Counted from the first letter of the stretch, positions 18,108-25,618 are shown. The stretch is DNA of 33,880 nucleotides from an uncultured Bacteroidota bacterium (GCA_903924075.1 CAIYAG010000428.1:1-33880), one strand, 5' to 3'. The notes: generated by a model from the sequence alone, not told the origin. Numbers and translations: made by a program.

Positions 18108-18938
18108 CTAACGTTTCCCTTCAAGAAAGCCCTGTTGTTTTAAGATCGATTTCAAAAGTTCTAATCGGAAGTTCATAATATTTTGTGCTGGGGTTCCTTC
18201 CATATTCATCACAAAAAAATATGGATGGCGGTTTTCTTCTACCCAACCCACGATCCAACAGAGGGTTTTACCGTTTTCAAGCGTTCCGGTTCCGGTTTTA
18301 TAGGCAAGTTTATAGTTGGCATTCTCTTCCTGTACCATCACTTTTTTAACAATGTCCTGGGTACGTTTTTGAAATGGAAGCTGATTGAAATAGAGTTTTT
18401 TTACAAATCCCATTTCTTCGTCTGCTGTGATCTTTAAGGAATTGTCTAACCAAAACCGATCGATGGGAGAAACGATCTTTCTGCTTCCATACTTCAAACT
18501 ATCTAACCAAAACTGCATGGTGTCTTTTCCGATTCTTCTTGCCACTTCCTGATAATAAGGTACCGAAGACCTTTTGAAGGCTTCCTCCATGGTCAGATCC
18601 TTATTCCAGCTCTTGGTGCTATCACCCATTGGAAAAGGGCGCACAATACCATCCCACTTAATGATCATTTTCTCATTCACAATTCTCCCGGTTTCGATCC
18701 CCACCAAAGAATTCACAATTTTAAAAGTTGATGCGGGCAAATAAGCAGAATCGCGAAAACGAGCAATATTATGGATCACAAATTGTCCAGTTCCATTATC
18801 ATATAACCCAAAAGTTCCCACTACACCCTTCTCATCAAAGAAATGCTGCAGGTCTTTATCGATTTTCACATTATTGGGCGAGCAAGCCGAAAATAGGGCC
18901 AAAACGGCCAATATCATACCAGAAAAAATGGAGCGCAT
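18108..18938 (-). CDS. Class D (OXA-type) beta-lactamase, probable lipoprotein
   Basis: 276 residues. The serine beta-lactamase motifs are in order: S70-T-F-K73 (PASTFKIVN), S124-S-V126, Y150-G-S152 (YGN in most OXA enzymes), W163 in FWLDNSL, and K214-T-G-T-G. The lysine of STFK is the residue carboxylated in class D enzymes. The N-terminus is hydrophobic and ends with LFSAC19, so lipidation at C19 is likely, although the -3 residue is F rather than L. It would be periplasmic. It has its own TAnnTTTG at 18957-18964, inside the last codons of kbl. GC content and gene density look like the neighbours, so this seems to be a resident chromosomal gene. A BlaR-like sensor role cannot be excluded but no sensor membrane domain is present. 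Confidence 0.92.
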   Translation of the reverse strand: MRSIFSGMILAVLALFSACSPNNVKIDKDLQHFFDEKGVVGTFGLYDNGTGQFVIHNIARFRDSAYLPASTFKIVNSLVGIETGRIVNEKMIIKWDGIVRPFPMGDSTKSWNKDLTMEEAFKRSSVPYYQEVARRIGKDTMQFWLDSLKYGSRKIVSPIDRFWLDNSLKITADEEMGFVKKLYFNQLPFQKRTQDIVKKVMVQEENANYKLAYKTGTGTLENGKTLCWIVGWVEENRHPYFFVMNMEGTPAQNIMNFRLELLKSILKQQGFLEGKR

Positions 18939-18956
18939 AGTTGTGATTTAAGGGGG

Positions 18957-18964
18957 CAAAGTTA
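18957..18964 (-). promoter_or_regulatory. -7 element TAACTTTG of the class D beta-lactamase gene
   Basis: Exact TAnnTTTG on the minus strand, 18 nt before the ATG, overlapping the final codon of kbl. A TTG lies 23 nt upstream. This suggests the beta-lactamase gene is transcribed separately from kbl. Confidence 0.6.
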
Positions 18965-20149
18965 GCCCAAAACTCCCAACTCCTTACCAACCTTTGTGAA
19001 TGCCGCAATAGTTTTATCAAGATGAGCCTTCGTATGAGCCGCACTTAACTGAACACGGATACGCGCCAATCCCTTTGCAACTACTGGATAAAAGAAACCA
19101 ATCACATAAACACCTTCTTCTAATAAGGCAGCCGCAAATTTTTGCGCCACTGTTGCTTCATACAACATGATCGGAACAATCGGGTGATCTCCTGGTTTGA
19201 TGTCAAAACCAGCTTCCGTCATTTTAGACCTGAAATATTTTGTATTGAACTCTAATTGATCGCGTAATTCAGTTGTTTCTGTAAGCATCTCCAACACTGC
19301 AATAGAAGCCCCTACAATACTTGGTGCAACTGTATTTGAGAACAAGTAAGGTCTGCTGCGTTGACGTAACATTTCGATCACTTCTTTTTTGCCCGATGTA
19401 AATCCTCCACTTGCACCACCCAATGCTTTCCCTAAAGTTCCTGTAATGATATCGATCCTTCCCATTACGTCACGATACTCGTGCGTTCCCCTTCCTGTTT
19501 TACCAAGGAATCCTGAAGAGTGGCATTCGTCAACCATTACAATGGCATCGTATTTATCTGCTAGGTCACAGATCTTGTCTAATTGTGCAATGGTGCCATC
19601 CATACTAAATGAACCATCCGTTACAATAATTCGATTTCTTAATGAGGCTGTCTCTTTCAATTTCTCTTCCAGATCTGCCATATTATTATGCTCATAGCGA
19701 TAGCGTTGCGCCTTACACAAACGAACTCCATCAATAATAGATGCATGATTTAATGCATCGCTAATAATGGCATCCTGCTCATTGAATAATGGTTCAAACA
19801 CACCGCCATTGGCATCAAATGCCGCAGCATATAAAATGGTATCTTCTGTACCCAAAAATTCGGCTATTTTCTTTTCGAGTTCTTTATGAATATCCTGTGT
19901 GCCACAAATAAAACGGACGCTACTCATGCCATAACCATGGGTATCAATTGCTTTATGTGCAGCTTCAATCACTTTGGGGTGCGATGAAAGTCCGAGGTAA
20001 TTATTTGCACAAAAATTTAAAACAGTTTTTCCATTTACGGTTATTTCCGGGCCTTGCTCACTAGTAATGATCCGCTCACGTTTAAATAATCCTGCAGCAT
20101 CAATTTCAGCTACTTCTTCCTGAATACGTTTTGTAAAATTCTGGTTCAT
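18962..20149 (-). CDS. kbl: Glycine C-acetyltransferase (2-amino-3-ketobutyrate CoA ligase)
   Basis: 395 residues, close to E. coli Kbl. The alpha-oxoamine synthase motifs are NFCANNYLGLS, GYGMSSVRFICGTQ, VDECHSSGFLG, and GTLGKALGGASGG with the PLP lysine at K241. The FICGTQDIHKELE stretch is specific for Kbl rather than BioF or serine palmitoyltransferase. It cleaves 2-amino-3-oxobutyrate with CoA to glycine and acetyl-CoA in threonine breakdown; the usual partner tdh is not in the window. A TAnnTTTG element at 20169-20176 lies 19 nt before the ATG. It diverges from the GH53 gene and is followed, 23 bp later, by the beta-lactamase gene. Confidence 0.95.
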   Translation of the reverse strand: MNQNFTKRIQEEVAEIDAAGLFKRERIITSEQGPEITVNGKTVLNFCANNYLGLSSHPKVIEAAHKAIDTHGYGMSSVRFICGTQDIHKELEKKIAEFLGTEDTILYAAAFDANGGVFEPLFNEQDAIISDALNHASIIDGVRLCKAQRYRYEHNNMADLEEKLKETASLRNRIIVTDGSFSMDGTIAQLDKICDLADKYDAIVMVDECHSSGFLGKTGRGTHEYRDVMGRIDIITGTLGKALGGASGGFTSGKKEVIEMLRQRSRPYLFSNTVAPSIVGASIAVLEMLTETTELRDQLEFNTKYFRSKMTEAGFDIKPGDHPIVPIMLYEATVAQKFAAALLEEGVYVIGFFYPVVAKGLARIRVQLSAAHTKAHLDKTIAAFTKVGKELGVLG

Positions 20150-20168
20150 ATGATTCTTGTTTGGGCTT

Positions 20169-20176
20169 CAAAGTTA
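20169..20176 (-). promoter_or_regulatory. -7 element TAACTTTG of kbl
   Basis: Exact TAnnTTTG on the minus strand, 19 nt before the kbl ATG. A TTG lies about 24 nt further upstream, slightly beyond the usual spacing. Confidence 0.6.
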
Positions 20177-20252
20177 AGGGAGTAAACTATACCCTTTGTC
20201 CAAAAAATAACGATCAAAATCTGTTAAATCTTTAATCAATTTCAGGAAATTA

Positions 20253-20268
20253 TTATCACACATGATAA
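20253..20268. promoter_or_regulatory. Palindromic operator candidate upstream of GH53
   Basis: TTATCA-CACA-TGATAA, a perfect 6-bp inverted repeat with a 4-nt centre, located 7 bp upstream of the GH53 -7 element, in the -33 to -10 interval. A regulator bound here would affect RNA polymerase. No regulator gene is adjacent. Confidence 0.45.
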
Positions 20269-20275
20269 AGCCCTT

Positions 20276-20283
20276 TACCTTTG
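20276..20283 (+). promoter_or_regulatory. -7 element TACCTTTG of the GH53 gene
   Basis: Exact TAnnTTTG ending only 4 nt before the ATG, so transcription should begin at or next to the start codon. No TTG is present at -33; that area holds the palindrome at 20253-20268. Confidence 0.6.
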
Positions 20284-20287
20284 TTGG

Positions 20288-21442
20288 ATGAAGCGATTTT
20301 GGATAGGAATATGTTGTATGCTCATTTTGATTTCTTGTAGTAAATCCAGTGGTTCTGATCCTGTAACTCCGCCTATTACCCCAATACCTCCTACACCTCC
20401 AACAGCAACGCCTTTCAATACCGACTTTATCAGAGGCGCAGACTTATCGTTTACTCCTGAAATTGTTGCAGCTGGGACAATTTTCAAAGACAATAACCAA
20501 CCAAAAGATATCGTACAAATTTTCAAAGATCAAGGCATTAATACCATACGCCTCCGTGTTTGGCATACGCCTGTTGATGCACATTCCAGTTTAACCGAAG
20601 TGCTGAATTTTGCGAAGACTTTGAATGCTAAAGGTTTCAATATCTGGCTCGATATTCACTATTCAGATACCTGGGCCGATCCTAGTAATCAAACCAAACC
20701 TGCAGCTTGGAAAAATGCAAGTTTCTCGGTTCTAAAAGACAGTATTTACCAATATACCAGCAATACCGTTCAAGCTTTTAAATCTGCTGGCATTACTTTA
20801 AAAATTGTTCAGATCGGCAATGAAACCAATAGCGGTTTTTTGTGGGACCTAGGAAAAGTTGGTGGAACATTTGATAGTAACTGGGGCAATTATGCTTTGC
20901 TTGTGAAAGAAGGACTCCGAGCAGTGAAAGATGTTAGCAGTTCTACCAAAACGATGCTTCACTTCGCAGGATTTGATTCGGCTGATTGGTTTTTTAGCAA
21001 TATCACTGCTCAATCTGTCAACTTCGACTATATTGGATTAAGCTATTATCCAGTTTGGCATGGTAAAAGTTTGGATGCACTACAAACAACACTTACTAGC
21101 TTGATCAATAAATATCAGAAACCAATTATCATCGCCGAAACTTCTTATCCATTTACTTTAGGATGGAACGATTATACCAATAACGTTGTTGGAAATACTT
21201 CTCAATTGATACCAGCTTATGATGCAACTCCTGACGGACAAAACGCTTATACTAAAGCGCTGTTTGAAGTGATGCGTAATTTGCCTAATCAGCAGGGAAT
21301 GGGTATTAGTTGGTGGGCACCGGAATGGGTTAGTTTTAAAGGAAACACTGCTACCAATGGTTCTGATGCAGAGAACCTTACCTTATTTGATTTTAACAAT
21401 AATGCATTGCCAGCACTAACAACTCTAGGTTCCTATAAATAA
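20288..21442 (+). CDS. GH53 arabinogalactan endo-beta-1,4-galactanase, lipoprotein
   Basis: 384 residues. A lipoprotein signal (MKRFWIGICCMLILISC, lipidation at C17) is followed by a proline/threonine-rich linker (26-42) and the catalytic TIM barrel. The barrel opens with FIRGADLSF, then INTIRLRVWHTP and WLDIHYSDTWADP. The acid/base glutamate is E179 in QIGNETN and the nucleophile is E284 in IIAETSYP. This is GH53, which cuts beta-1,4-galactan side chains of pectin. The absence of SusC/SusD-type genes nearby means it is not in a standard polysaccharide utilisation locus. Its promoter is unusual: TAnnTTTG ends only 4 nt before the ATG, and a perfect 6-bp palindrome lies just upstream. A hairpin terminator follows the stop. 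Confidence 0.94.
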   Translation: MKRFWIGICCMLILISCSKSSGSDPVTPPITPIPPTPPTATPFNTDFIRGADLSFTPEIVAAGTIFKDNNQPKDIVQIFKDQGINTIRLRVWHTPVDAHSSLTEVLNFAKTLNAKGFNIWLDIHYSDTWADPSNQTKPAAWKNASFSVLKDSIYQYTSNTVQAFKSAGITLKIVQIGNETNSGFLWDLGKVGGTFDSNWGNYALLVKEGLRAVKDVSSSTKTMLHFAGFDSADWFFSNITAQSVNFDYIGLSYYPVWHGKSLDALQTTLTSLINKYQKPIIIAETSYPFTLGWNDYTNNVVGNTSQLIPAYDATPDGQNAYTKALFEVMRNLPNQQGMGISWWAPEWVSFKGNTATNGSDAENLTLFDFNNNALPALTTLGSYK

Positions 21443-21445
21443 AAA

Positions 21446-21476
21446 AATAGCCACTCTTTCGGAATGGCTATTGCAC
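21446..21476. terminator. Hairpin terminator between GH53 and the DUF4136 gene
   Basis: AATAGCCA (21446-21453) and TGGCTATT (21465-21472) form a perfect 8-bp stem with an 11-nt loop, 4 bp after the GH53 stop. An A7 run on the left gives a U tract to the convergent minus-strand transcript, so it fits that direction well and the + direction moderately. Confidence 0.7.
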
Positions 21477-21490
21477 TATTTTATTAGAGA

Positions 21491-22087
21491 TTATTTCTTG
21501 ATAGGAAACTTATGAAACATGTTTGGAATCACCACCTGAACGGTTGATTTCATATCCATCAATTGACTTTCTTCTTTTCTGGCTTGAGCAGTACTTCTCC
21601 AAATCACTTCATTGGTTTTATGATCGATCATATCTATCACCATTGTCCCAGCTCTAAATGAACTCAACTGTGCATTACCATTATACACTTCGGGTCTGTT
21701 ATCAGAACTAAAATAATAGATCTTGGGTTGGTTAGGAAGGTTGGCCGTTTCGATATAAGGGCTATAGGTAATTTCCTGATCGCGACTAACGGTATAATCC
21801 TTTTTCATGATCAGTGTATAGCGGAATAAAACATCAGGGTTGATGGTATCGTACACCATGCCTTTACTACTTAAAATACTGAATGCCTCTTCTGTTAAAA
21901 TAGGAACCAATTTTTTGCGATCAATTATTTTAGAATAGGTAGTGTCTTTGGTTGGCAGAAAAGCATAGGTTTTATACTTTGAAAAGTCAACCCCGTTCTT
22001 CTTTTCTGAACTGTACATGCTGGGGCCACTGGCACAAGCTGCTACAAACAACACCAACAGACTATAAATGGCTAATTTCTTTTTCAT
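21491..22087 (-). CDS. DUF4136-type lipoprotein
   Basis: 198 residues. The lipoprotein signal is MKKKLAIYSLLVLFVAAC, lipidated at C18. The mature sequence has DFSKYKTYAFLP near the start, SSKGMVYDTINPDVLFRYT, and TMVIDMIDHKTNEVIWRSTAQA towards the end. This is the DUF4136 pattern: DFxxYKTYxW, 'GP/NPDVxV', and a 'G.l.id..D..t...vWrg.a' strand. The molecular role of the family is unknown; it is anchored in the envelope. It follows the response-regulator gene by 44 bp on the same strand, so it may be the third gene of the two-component operon. It converges with GH53, sharing the terminator at 21446-21476. Confidence 0.82.
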   Translation of the reverse strand: MKKKLAIYSLLVLFVAACASGPSMYSSEKKNGVDFSKYKTYAFLPTKDTTYSKIIDRKKLVPILTEEAFSILSSKGMVYDTINPDVLFRYTLIMKKDYTVSRDQEITYSPYIETANLPNQPKIYYFSSDNRPEVYNGNAQLSSFRAGTMVIDMIDHKTNEVIWRSTAQARKEESQLMDMKSTVQVVIPNMFHKFPIKK

Positions 22088-22131
22088 GCTGCAAAATACA
22101 AATGAATAGGCAATTTTCCGAAGCAGGGCGA

Positions 22132-22818
22132 TTATTCTCTTACAAATCGGTAGCCAACCCCTTTAATTGTTAGGATCTCAAGGTTGGGATCTTCCTTTAA
22201 ATAGCTCCTGATCTTGGTAATATACACATCCAGGTTTCTGCTATTGAAAAAACTGTCATTACCCCAAATATGGTTCAGCAATTCTCTTCGATCAATAATG
22301 GTATTGCTATTTAGGTAGAAGTATTTTAATAGTTCGGCTTCGCGATAAGACAATTTCTTATCGATAGCTCCAAAGCGAAGTACTTGCTTATTTACGTGAA
22401 AATGATAGTTCCCAATTTGTATGGTTTCTCCCATTGCAGCAATGGGCTCTTCTTTTTTTACACGCAATGCATTCTCGATTCTTACGATCAGCTCTTCCAT
22501 GCTAAATGGCTTTCTGATATAATCATTTCCACCGATCTTAAATCCGTGCACCAGGTCTTCGGTCTGCGTTTTTGCAGTTAAAAACAAAATAGGAATATCA
22601 TCATTTACTTTTCGGATATCTTCTGCAATTTCGAATCCACTTCTATGAGGAAGCATTACATCCAAAATACAAATGTCTGGCAGCTCATCCTCAAAACTGC
22701 GCATCACGTCTGCACCATCGGTTTCCATGACTACTTCAAAACCACGGCTCTCTAAGGTTTCCTTTACAATTTTGCCTAGGAATAATTCGTCTTCTACATA
22801 CAATACTTTTATACTCAT
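22132..22818 (-). CDS. OmpR/PhoB-family response regulator
   Basis: 228 residues. The receiver domain has the acidic pair E9-D10, phosphoacceptor D53 (CILDVMLP), T81 and K103 (RKPFS). The winged-helix C-terminal domain shows LSYREAELLKYF, RRELLNHIWG and VYITKIRSYLKEDPNLEILTIKGVGYRF, a standard OmpR-type DNA-binding domain. Its ATG overlaps the kinase TGA (ATGA), so the pair is translationally coupled. OmpR-family dimers bind direct repeats about one helical turn apart. The TTAAC boxes at 24511-24546 and 28470-28505 are the obvious candidate sites (inference). Confidence 0.95.
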   Translation of the reverse strand: MSIKVLYVEDELFLGKIVKETLESRGFEVVMETDGADVMRSFEDELPDICILDVMLPHRSGFEIAEDIRKVNDDIPILFLTAKTQTEDLVHGFKIGGNDYIRKPFSMEELIVRIENALRVKKEEPIAAMGETIQIGNYHFHVNKQVLRFGAIDKKLSYREAELLKYFYLNSNTIIDRRELLNHIWGNDSFFNSRNLDVYITKIRSYLKEDPNLEILTIKGVGYRFVRE

Positions 22819-24455
22819 GCTTTTGGTAGTTTAACGATAAACCTGCTGCCTTTTCCTAATTCTGTTTCTAATTCGATGGTGCCATGATGTTTTCGCACCA
22901 CTTCAGCTGCATAACTTAACCCTAGGCCATATCCCTTTATATTGTGATGATCTCCAGATGGCACCCTGAAAAACTTATCAAAGATCTTATTCGCATAGTC
23001 AGAGGCAATGCCAATGCCATTATCTGCGACAGAAAAGATCATATCATTCGACAGTGAAGCAAGTTCCACCTGTATTGTTGGGTTGCCCTTACTATATTTC
23101 AAAGCATTGTCAAATAAATTATACACAACACTTGTTACATGTAACCTGTCTGCAAGGATCATAAAATCTGGACCCATGGTTTTGAAACCAATCTCCGCAC
23201 CTTGTTTTTCAAATTGCAGGCGCATGGTATAGATCACTTCGTCGATCAATTGCTTGAGGTCGAAATTTTCTTTTTGTAATTCGATCTCTTTATTCTCAAA
23301 CATGGAAAGCTTCAATACTTTATCAACCAGCAAACTCAATCTTTGTAATTCGGCTGCCGAAATATCAAGATATTCTTTTGTTCTTTCTGGACTTCTCAAG
23401 GCATCAAAATTGCGCAAAGCTTCGATCGCTACATTTACTGTGGCAATGGGCGTTTTTAATTCATGCGTGATATTACTGATGAAATCGTTTTTCATCAAGG
23501 CCAACCTACGTTGAGATAATAGGTTTCTATATAAAAACAAAAAGGTGATTGCAATGAATGCCACCAATAAAACTGATAGTGACATTTGTGGGATCATATT
23601 GCCTAGAAGAAAAAAGGTAGGAGCTTCAAAGCTAGCCTGGTAAGCATTCTTACTCAAAAATCCAACGGGCACTTTTGATGTGCTAAAGTTATTTCCTTCA
23701 GCACTATCGGGTTTGAACAGGCTATCTTTTTTGATATGAAACACTGCATTGATCCCATTGAATGCAAGTGCTTTTTTATATACTGAATCAATTTGTTCGA
23801 TTGATATAGTATCATTCAACACATGCGACTTTACCAATACATCTTTTGGAGCCATATGCCTGGGATAAGTTGGGCGACCATGATTTTGTGGATCTCCGGG
23901 TTCTGGATTGTTATGGAATTCCACTTTTGTTTTACGAAGTTCTTTTCCGGCCTGACTTAATCCCATATTGATTCCGTCTTGAATCAATTGTGTGATATTG
24001 ATACTGGTTGATCTAATTTTATTTTTATGTGAACTATCGGTACTTCTTCTAATAACAATTGCCGACCTATTCGCGCCTGAACCATCATCCATCATCTCAT
24101 CTCCATCTTCAGAAGAGTCTATATTAGTAGAGAAAGTCATTTCGTTTTGCTGATCAATATTATCAGTTGAGATACTGATTCGAGGAATTTTAGCAGTAAC
24201 CAATTCGGCCACATCCCCCATAAAATTATTCTGCTCAGGAATATATTTGTAGAAAAACGAATCGCGCTTTAAACGTTGCGCCTGCACTTTATACATGGTT
24301 TCACGAAAAACCACATCCGTCGTTTTTTTAAACCCCGACGCTTCCTCCGAATATAATTTATGCAACCAATAGATCTGAAAACCAGCTATCAATACAATCG
24401 CAACAACCATGAGGAAGCGCGCTATTTGTAATTTAGATAGTTGCAATTTGATCAT
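22815..24455 (-). CDS. Transmembrane sensor histidine kinase
   Basis: 546 residues from the ATG at 24455. A start at 24476 is in frame but falls inside the TAnnTTTG element at 24474-24481, so 24455 is chosen. TM1 is at about 12-30, a periplasmic domain of ~255 residues follows (acidic and serine/asparagine rich, no recognised fold), and TM2 is at about 289-310. There is no clear HAMP domain. HisKA has the phosphoacceptor H331 in NITHELKTP. The ATPase domain has N box NLFDNALKYS, G1 ADNGIGI, and G2 GYGLGLSYAAEV. It is coupled by a 4-nt overlap to its response regulator and diverges from the GLPGLI gene 130 bp away. Confidence 0.94.
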   Translation of the reverse strand: MIKLQLSKLQIARFLMVVAIVLIAGFQIYWLHKLYSEEASGFKKTTDVVFRETMYKVQAQRLKRDSFFYKYIPEQNNFMGDVAELVTAKIPRISISTDNIDQQNEMTFSTNIDSSEDGDEMMDDGSGANRSAIVIRRSTDSSHKNKIRSTSINITQLIQDGINMGLSQAGKELRKTKVEFHNNPEPGDPQNHGRPTYPRHMAPKDVLVKSHVLNDTISIEQIDSVYKKALAFNGINAVFHIKKDSLFKPDSAEGNNFSTSKVPVGFLSKNAYQASFEAPTFFLLGNMIPQMSLSVLLVAFIAITFLFLYRNLLSQRRLALMKNDFISNITHELKTPIATVNVAIEALRNFDALRSPERTKEYLDISAAELQRLSLLVDKVLKLSMFENKEIELQKENFDLKQLIDEVIYTMRLQFEKQGAEIGFKTMGPDFMILADRLHVTSVVYNLFDNALKYSKGNPTIQVELASLSNDMIFSVADNGIGIASDYANKIFDKFFRVPSGDHHNIKGYGLGLSYAAEVVRKHHGTIELETELGKGSRFIVKLPKA

Positions 24456-24473
24456 GTGCCGGTTATTGAAACA

Positions 24474-24481
24474 CAAATGTA
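24474..24481 (-). promoter_or_regulatory. -7 element TACATTTG of the histidine kinase gene
   Basis: Matches TAnnTTTG on the minus strand, 18 nt before the ATG at 24455. It overlaps the alternative upstream ATG at 24476 and so decides the start. No clear -33 TTG. Confidence 0.6.
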
Positions 24482-24510
24482 GGGTCGAATTTTACCGATT
24501 CTACCTTTCA

Positions 24511-24546
24511 TTAACCTAAATTAACCATAATGTCAGCAATCTTAAC
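24511..24546. promoter_or_regulatory. Triple TTAAC box between kinase and GLPGLI genes
   Basis: TTAACC at 24511 and 24521 and TTAAC at 24542 form direct repeats spaced 10 and 21 bp, so all on one helix face. The last box begins 16 bp before the GLPGLI -7 element. The same spacing recurs upstream of the barrel gene. Direct repeats about one turn apart suit an OmpR-type regulator, and such a gene is nearby. The region also lies upstream of the divergent kinase promoter. Confidence 0.6.
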
Positions 24547-24557
24547 TACGAAGGCTT

Positions 24558-24565
24558 TAGATTTG
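24558..24565 (+). promoter_or_regulatory. -7 element TAGATTTG of the GLPGLI gene
   Basis: Matches the Bacteroidota -7 consensus TAnnTTTG, 20 nt before the ATG at 24586. No TTG is seen at the -33 position; a TTAAC box occupies that area, which suggests dependence on an activator. Confidence 0.6.
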
Positions 24566-24585
24566 ACCCAACAAAACTTCCTTAC

Positions 24586-25410
24586 ATGAAAAAAATATGG
24601 TTTTCAATTTGTTTTCTTGGTTTATTCATGACCCTATCTGCTCAACAAAAAGTAGGTACTGTGATCTTCGAAAGAAAGATCAATATGTATAAATTAATAC
24701 AAGACGAGCAAATGCGTGCTATGATGCCTGAGTTCCGCACCAGTGCGCATATGTTGCTATTTAGTGATAGCATCTCTGTATATAAATTAATCCCTGAAGA
24801 TGAAGCCCCAGATCCATTTGCCGGCGGTGGCGGTGGCGGAGGAAGAATGATGATGCGCTTTGGTGCAGATGGTGGTGACCTCTACAAAAACTTCGGCCAA
24901 TCAAAATCAATTCAAACTTCAGAACTAGGTGGCAAAACTTTCTTGATCACCGATTCTATTCGTCAGCAACCCTGGAAATTAAGCACCGATACCAAACAGA
25001 TCTTAGGCTACAATTGCCATAAAGCAACACGTAAAATGACTGCCCCCATGATGGGCAGGAGGATCACAGTTACCAGTGGCGGTGGTGCACCTGCTGTTGA
25101 TTCATCTAAAAACAAACCAGCAGCTCCTCCAAGAGAAATGGAAATTGTGGCATGGTTTGCAGATGATATTATTAGTCCGGTTGGTCCAGAAAACTACGGC
25201 CAATTACCAGGCGTAATTCTAGAACTAAACATCGACAATGGATCAACAGTTTACACTGCCAAAGAAGTTAAAAAAACAGTTGACACAAAAGAATTGAAAG
25301 AACCTAAAAAAGGTAAAGTTGTTACCCAACAAGAATACATGAAACTAATGCAAGACCTCATGAGCAACCAAGGCGGGCCGGGTATGATGAGGATGAGGAT
25401 AGACAACTAG
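24586..25410 (+). CDS. GLPGLI family secreted protein, methionine- and glycine-rich
   Basis: 274 residues with a signal peptide ending in LSAQ (about 19-20). The family signature G200-PENYGQ-LPGVILEL (~200-214) and the upstream WKLSTDTKQILGYNCHKAT (130-148) identify the GLPGLI family, whose function is not established. Odd features are a run of seven glycines (80-86) followed by RMMMRF, an APMMGRR segment at ~154, and a C-terminal GPGMMRMRIDN. Methionine clusters of this kind can bind soft metals such as copper in periplasmic proteins, but this is only a possibility here. A promoter (TAGATTTG, 24558-24565) lies 20 nt before the ATG, preceded by three TTAAC boxes. It converges on the barrel gene through the inverted 3' modules. 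Confidence 0.9.
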   Translation: MKKIWFSICFLGLFMTLSAQQKVGTVIFERKINMYKLIQDEQMRAMMPEFRTSAHMLLFSDSISVYKLIPEDEAPDPFAGGGGGGGRMMMRFGADGGDLYKNFGQSKSIQTSELGGKTFLITDSIRQQPWKLSTDTKQILGYNCHKATRKMTAPMMGRRITVTSGGGAPAVDSSKNKPAAPPREMEIVAWFADDIISPVGPENYGQLPGVILELNIDNGSTVYTAKEVKKTVDTKELKEPKKGKVVTQQEYMKLMQDLMSNQGGPGMMRMRIDN

Positions 25411-25448
25411 GAAAGTGAAGAACGAAGAGTGAAGAGTGAAGAACGGAC
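25403..25448 (+). repeat. Left arm of inverted 3' module with GTGAAGA heptads
   Basis: ACAACTAGGAA including the GLPGLI stop codon TAG (25408-25410), then heptads GTGAAGA / ACGAAGA / GTGAAGA / GTGAAGA / ACGGAC. The 34 nt at 25415-25448 are perfectly inverted at 25571-25604. Confidence 0.95.
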
Positions 25449-25476
25449 AAACATTGGTTAATTGATAATCATTTTT

Positions 25477-25501
25477 AAACCTAGGCAATGCCTAGGTTTT
25501 T
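25477..25501 (+). terminator. Intrinsic terminator of the GLPGLI gene (left module)
   Basis: AAACCTAGGC, a 3-nt loop, GCCTAGGTTT: perfect 10-bp stem followed by a T-rich tail (TTTTTCTTTT). It belongs to the left 3' module. Confidence 0.88.
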
Positions 25502-25524
25502 CTTTTAGATGATGTTTGTCGCAT

Positions 25525-25550
25525 AAAAAAACCTTGGCGTTACCAAGGTT
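25525..25550 (-). terminator. Intrinsic terminator of the barrel gene (right module)
   Basis: On the minus strand AACCTTGG, a 5-nt loop, CCAAGGTT, then seven T. It occupies the same position in the right module as the hairpin at 25477-25499 does in the left, and differs at paired sites. Confidence 0.85.
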
Positions 25551-25570
25551 AAATGAGTTTAACAATGACC

Positions 25571-25618
25571 GTCCGTTCTTCACTCTTCACTCTTCGTTCT
25601 TCACTTCTTCCTAGTTGT
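25571..25618 (-). repeat. Right arm of inverted 3' module with GTGAAGA heptads
   Basis: Inverted copy of 25403-25448: 34 nt identical (25571-25604), then a 2-nt insertion, then the same ACAACTAGGAA holding the barrel gene's stop codon (25611-25613). Confidence 0.95.

Noticed and set aside
18108-20149. Acquired resistance island around the beta-lactamase
   Set aside because: No integrase, repeat, insertion sequence or composition change is visible; flanking genes are housekeeping genes in normal tight spacing.
24456-24476. Kinase start at 24476
   Set aside because: This ATG lies inside the kinase's -7 element, so it would not be transcribed in full; ATG 24455 is at the normal distance.
25403-25618. 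CRISPR array or transposon ends from the GTGAAGA repeats
   Set aside because: The units are 7 bp and contiguous without spacers, there are no cas genes, and no transposase or target-site duplication is visible. The inverted arms end inside the coding sequences of both genes.
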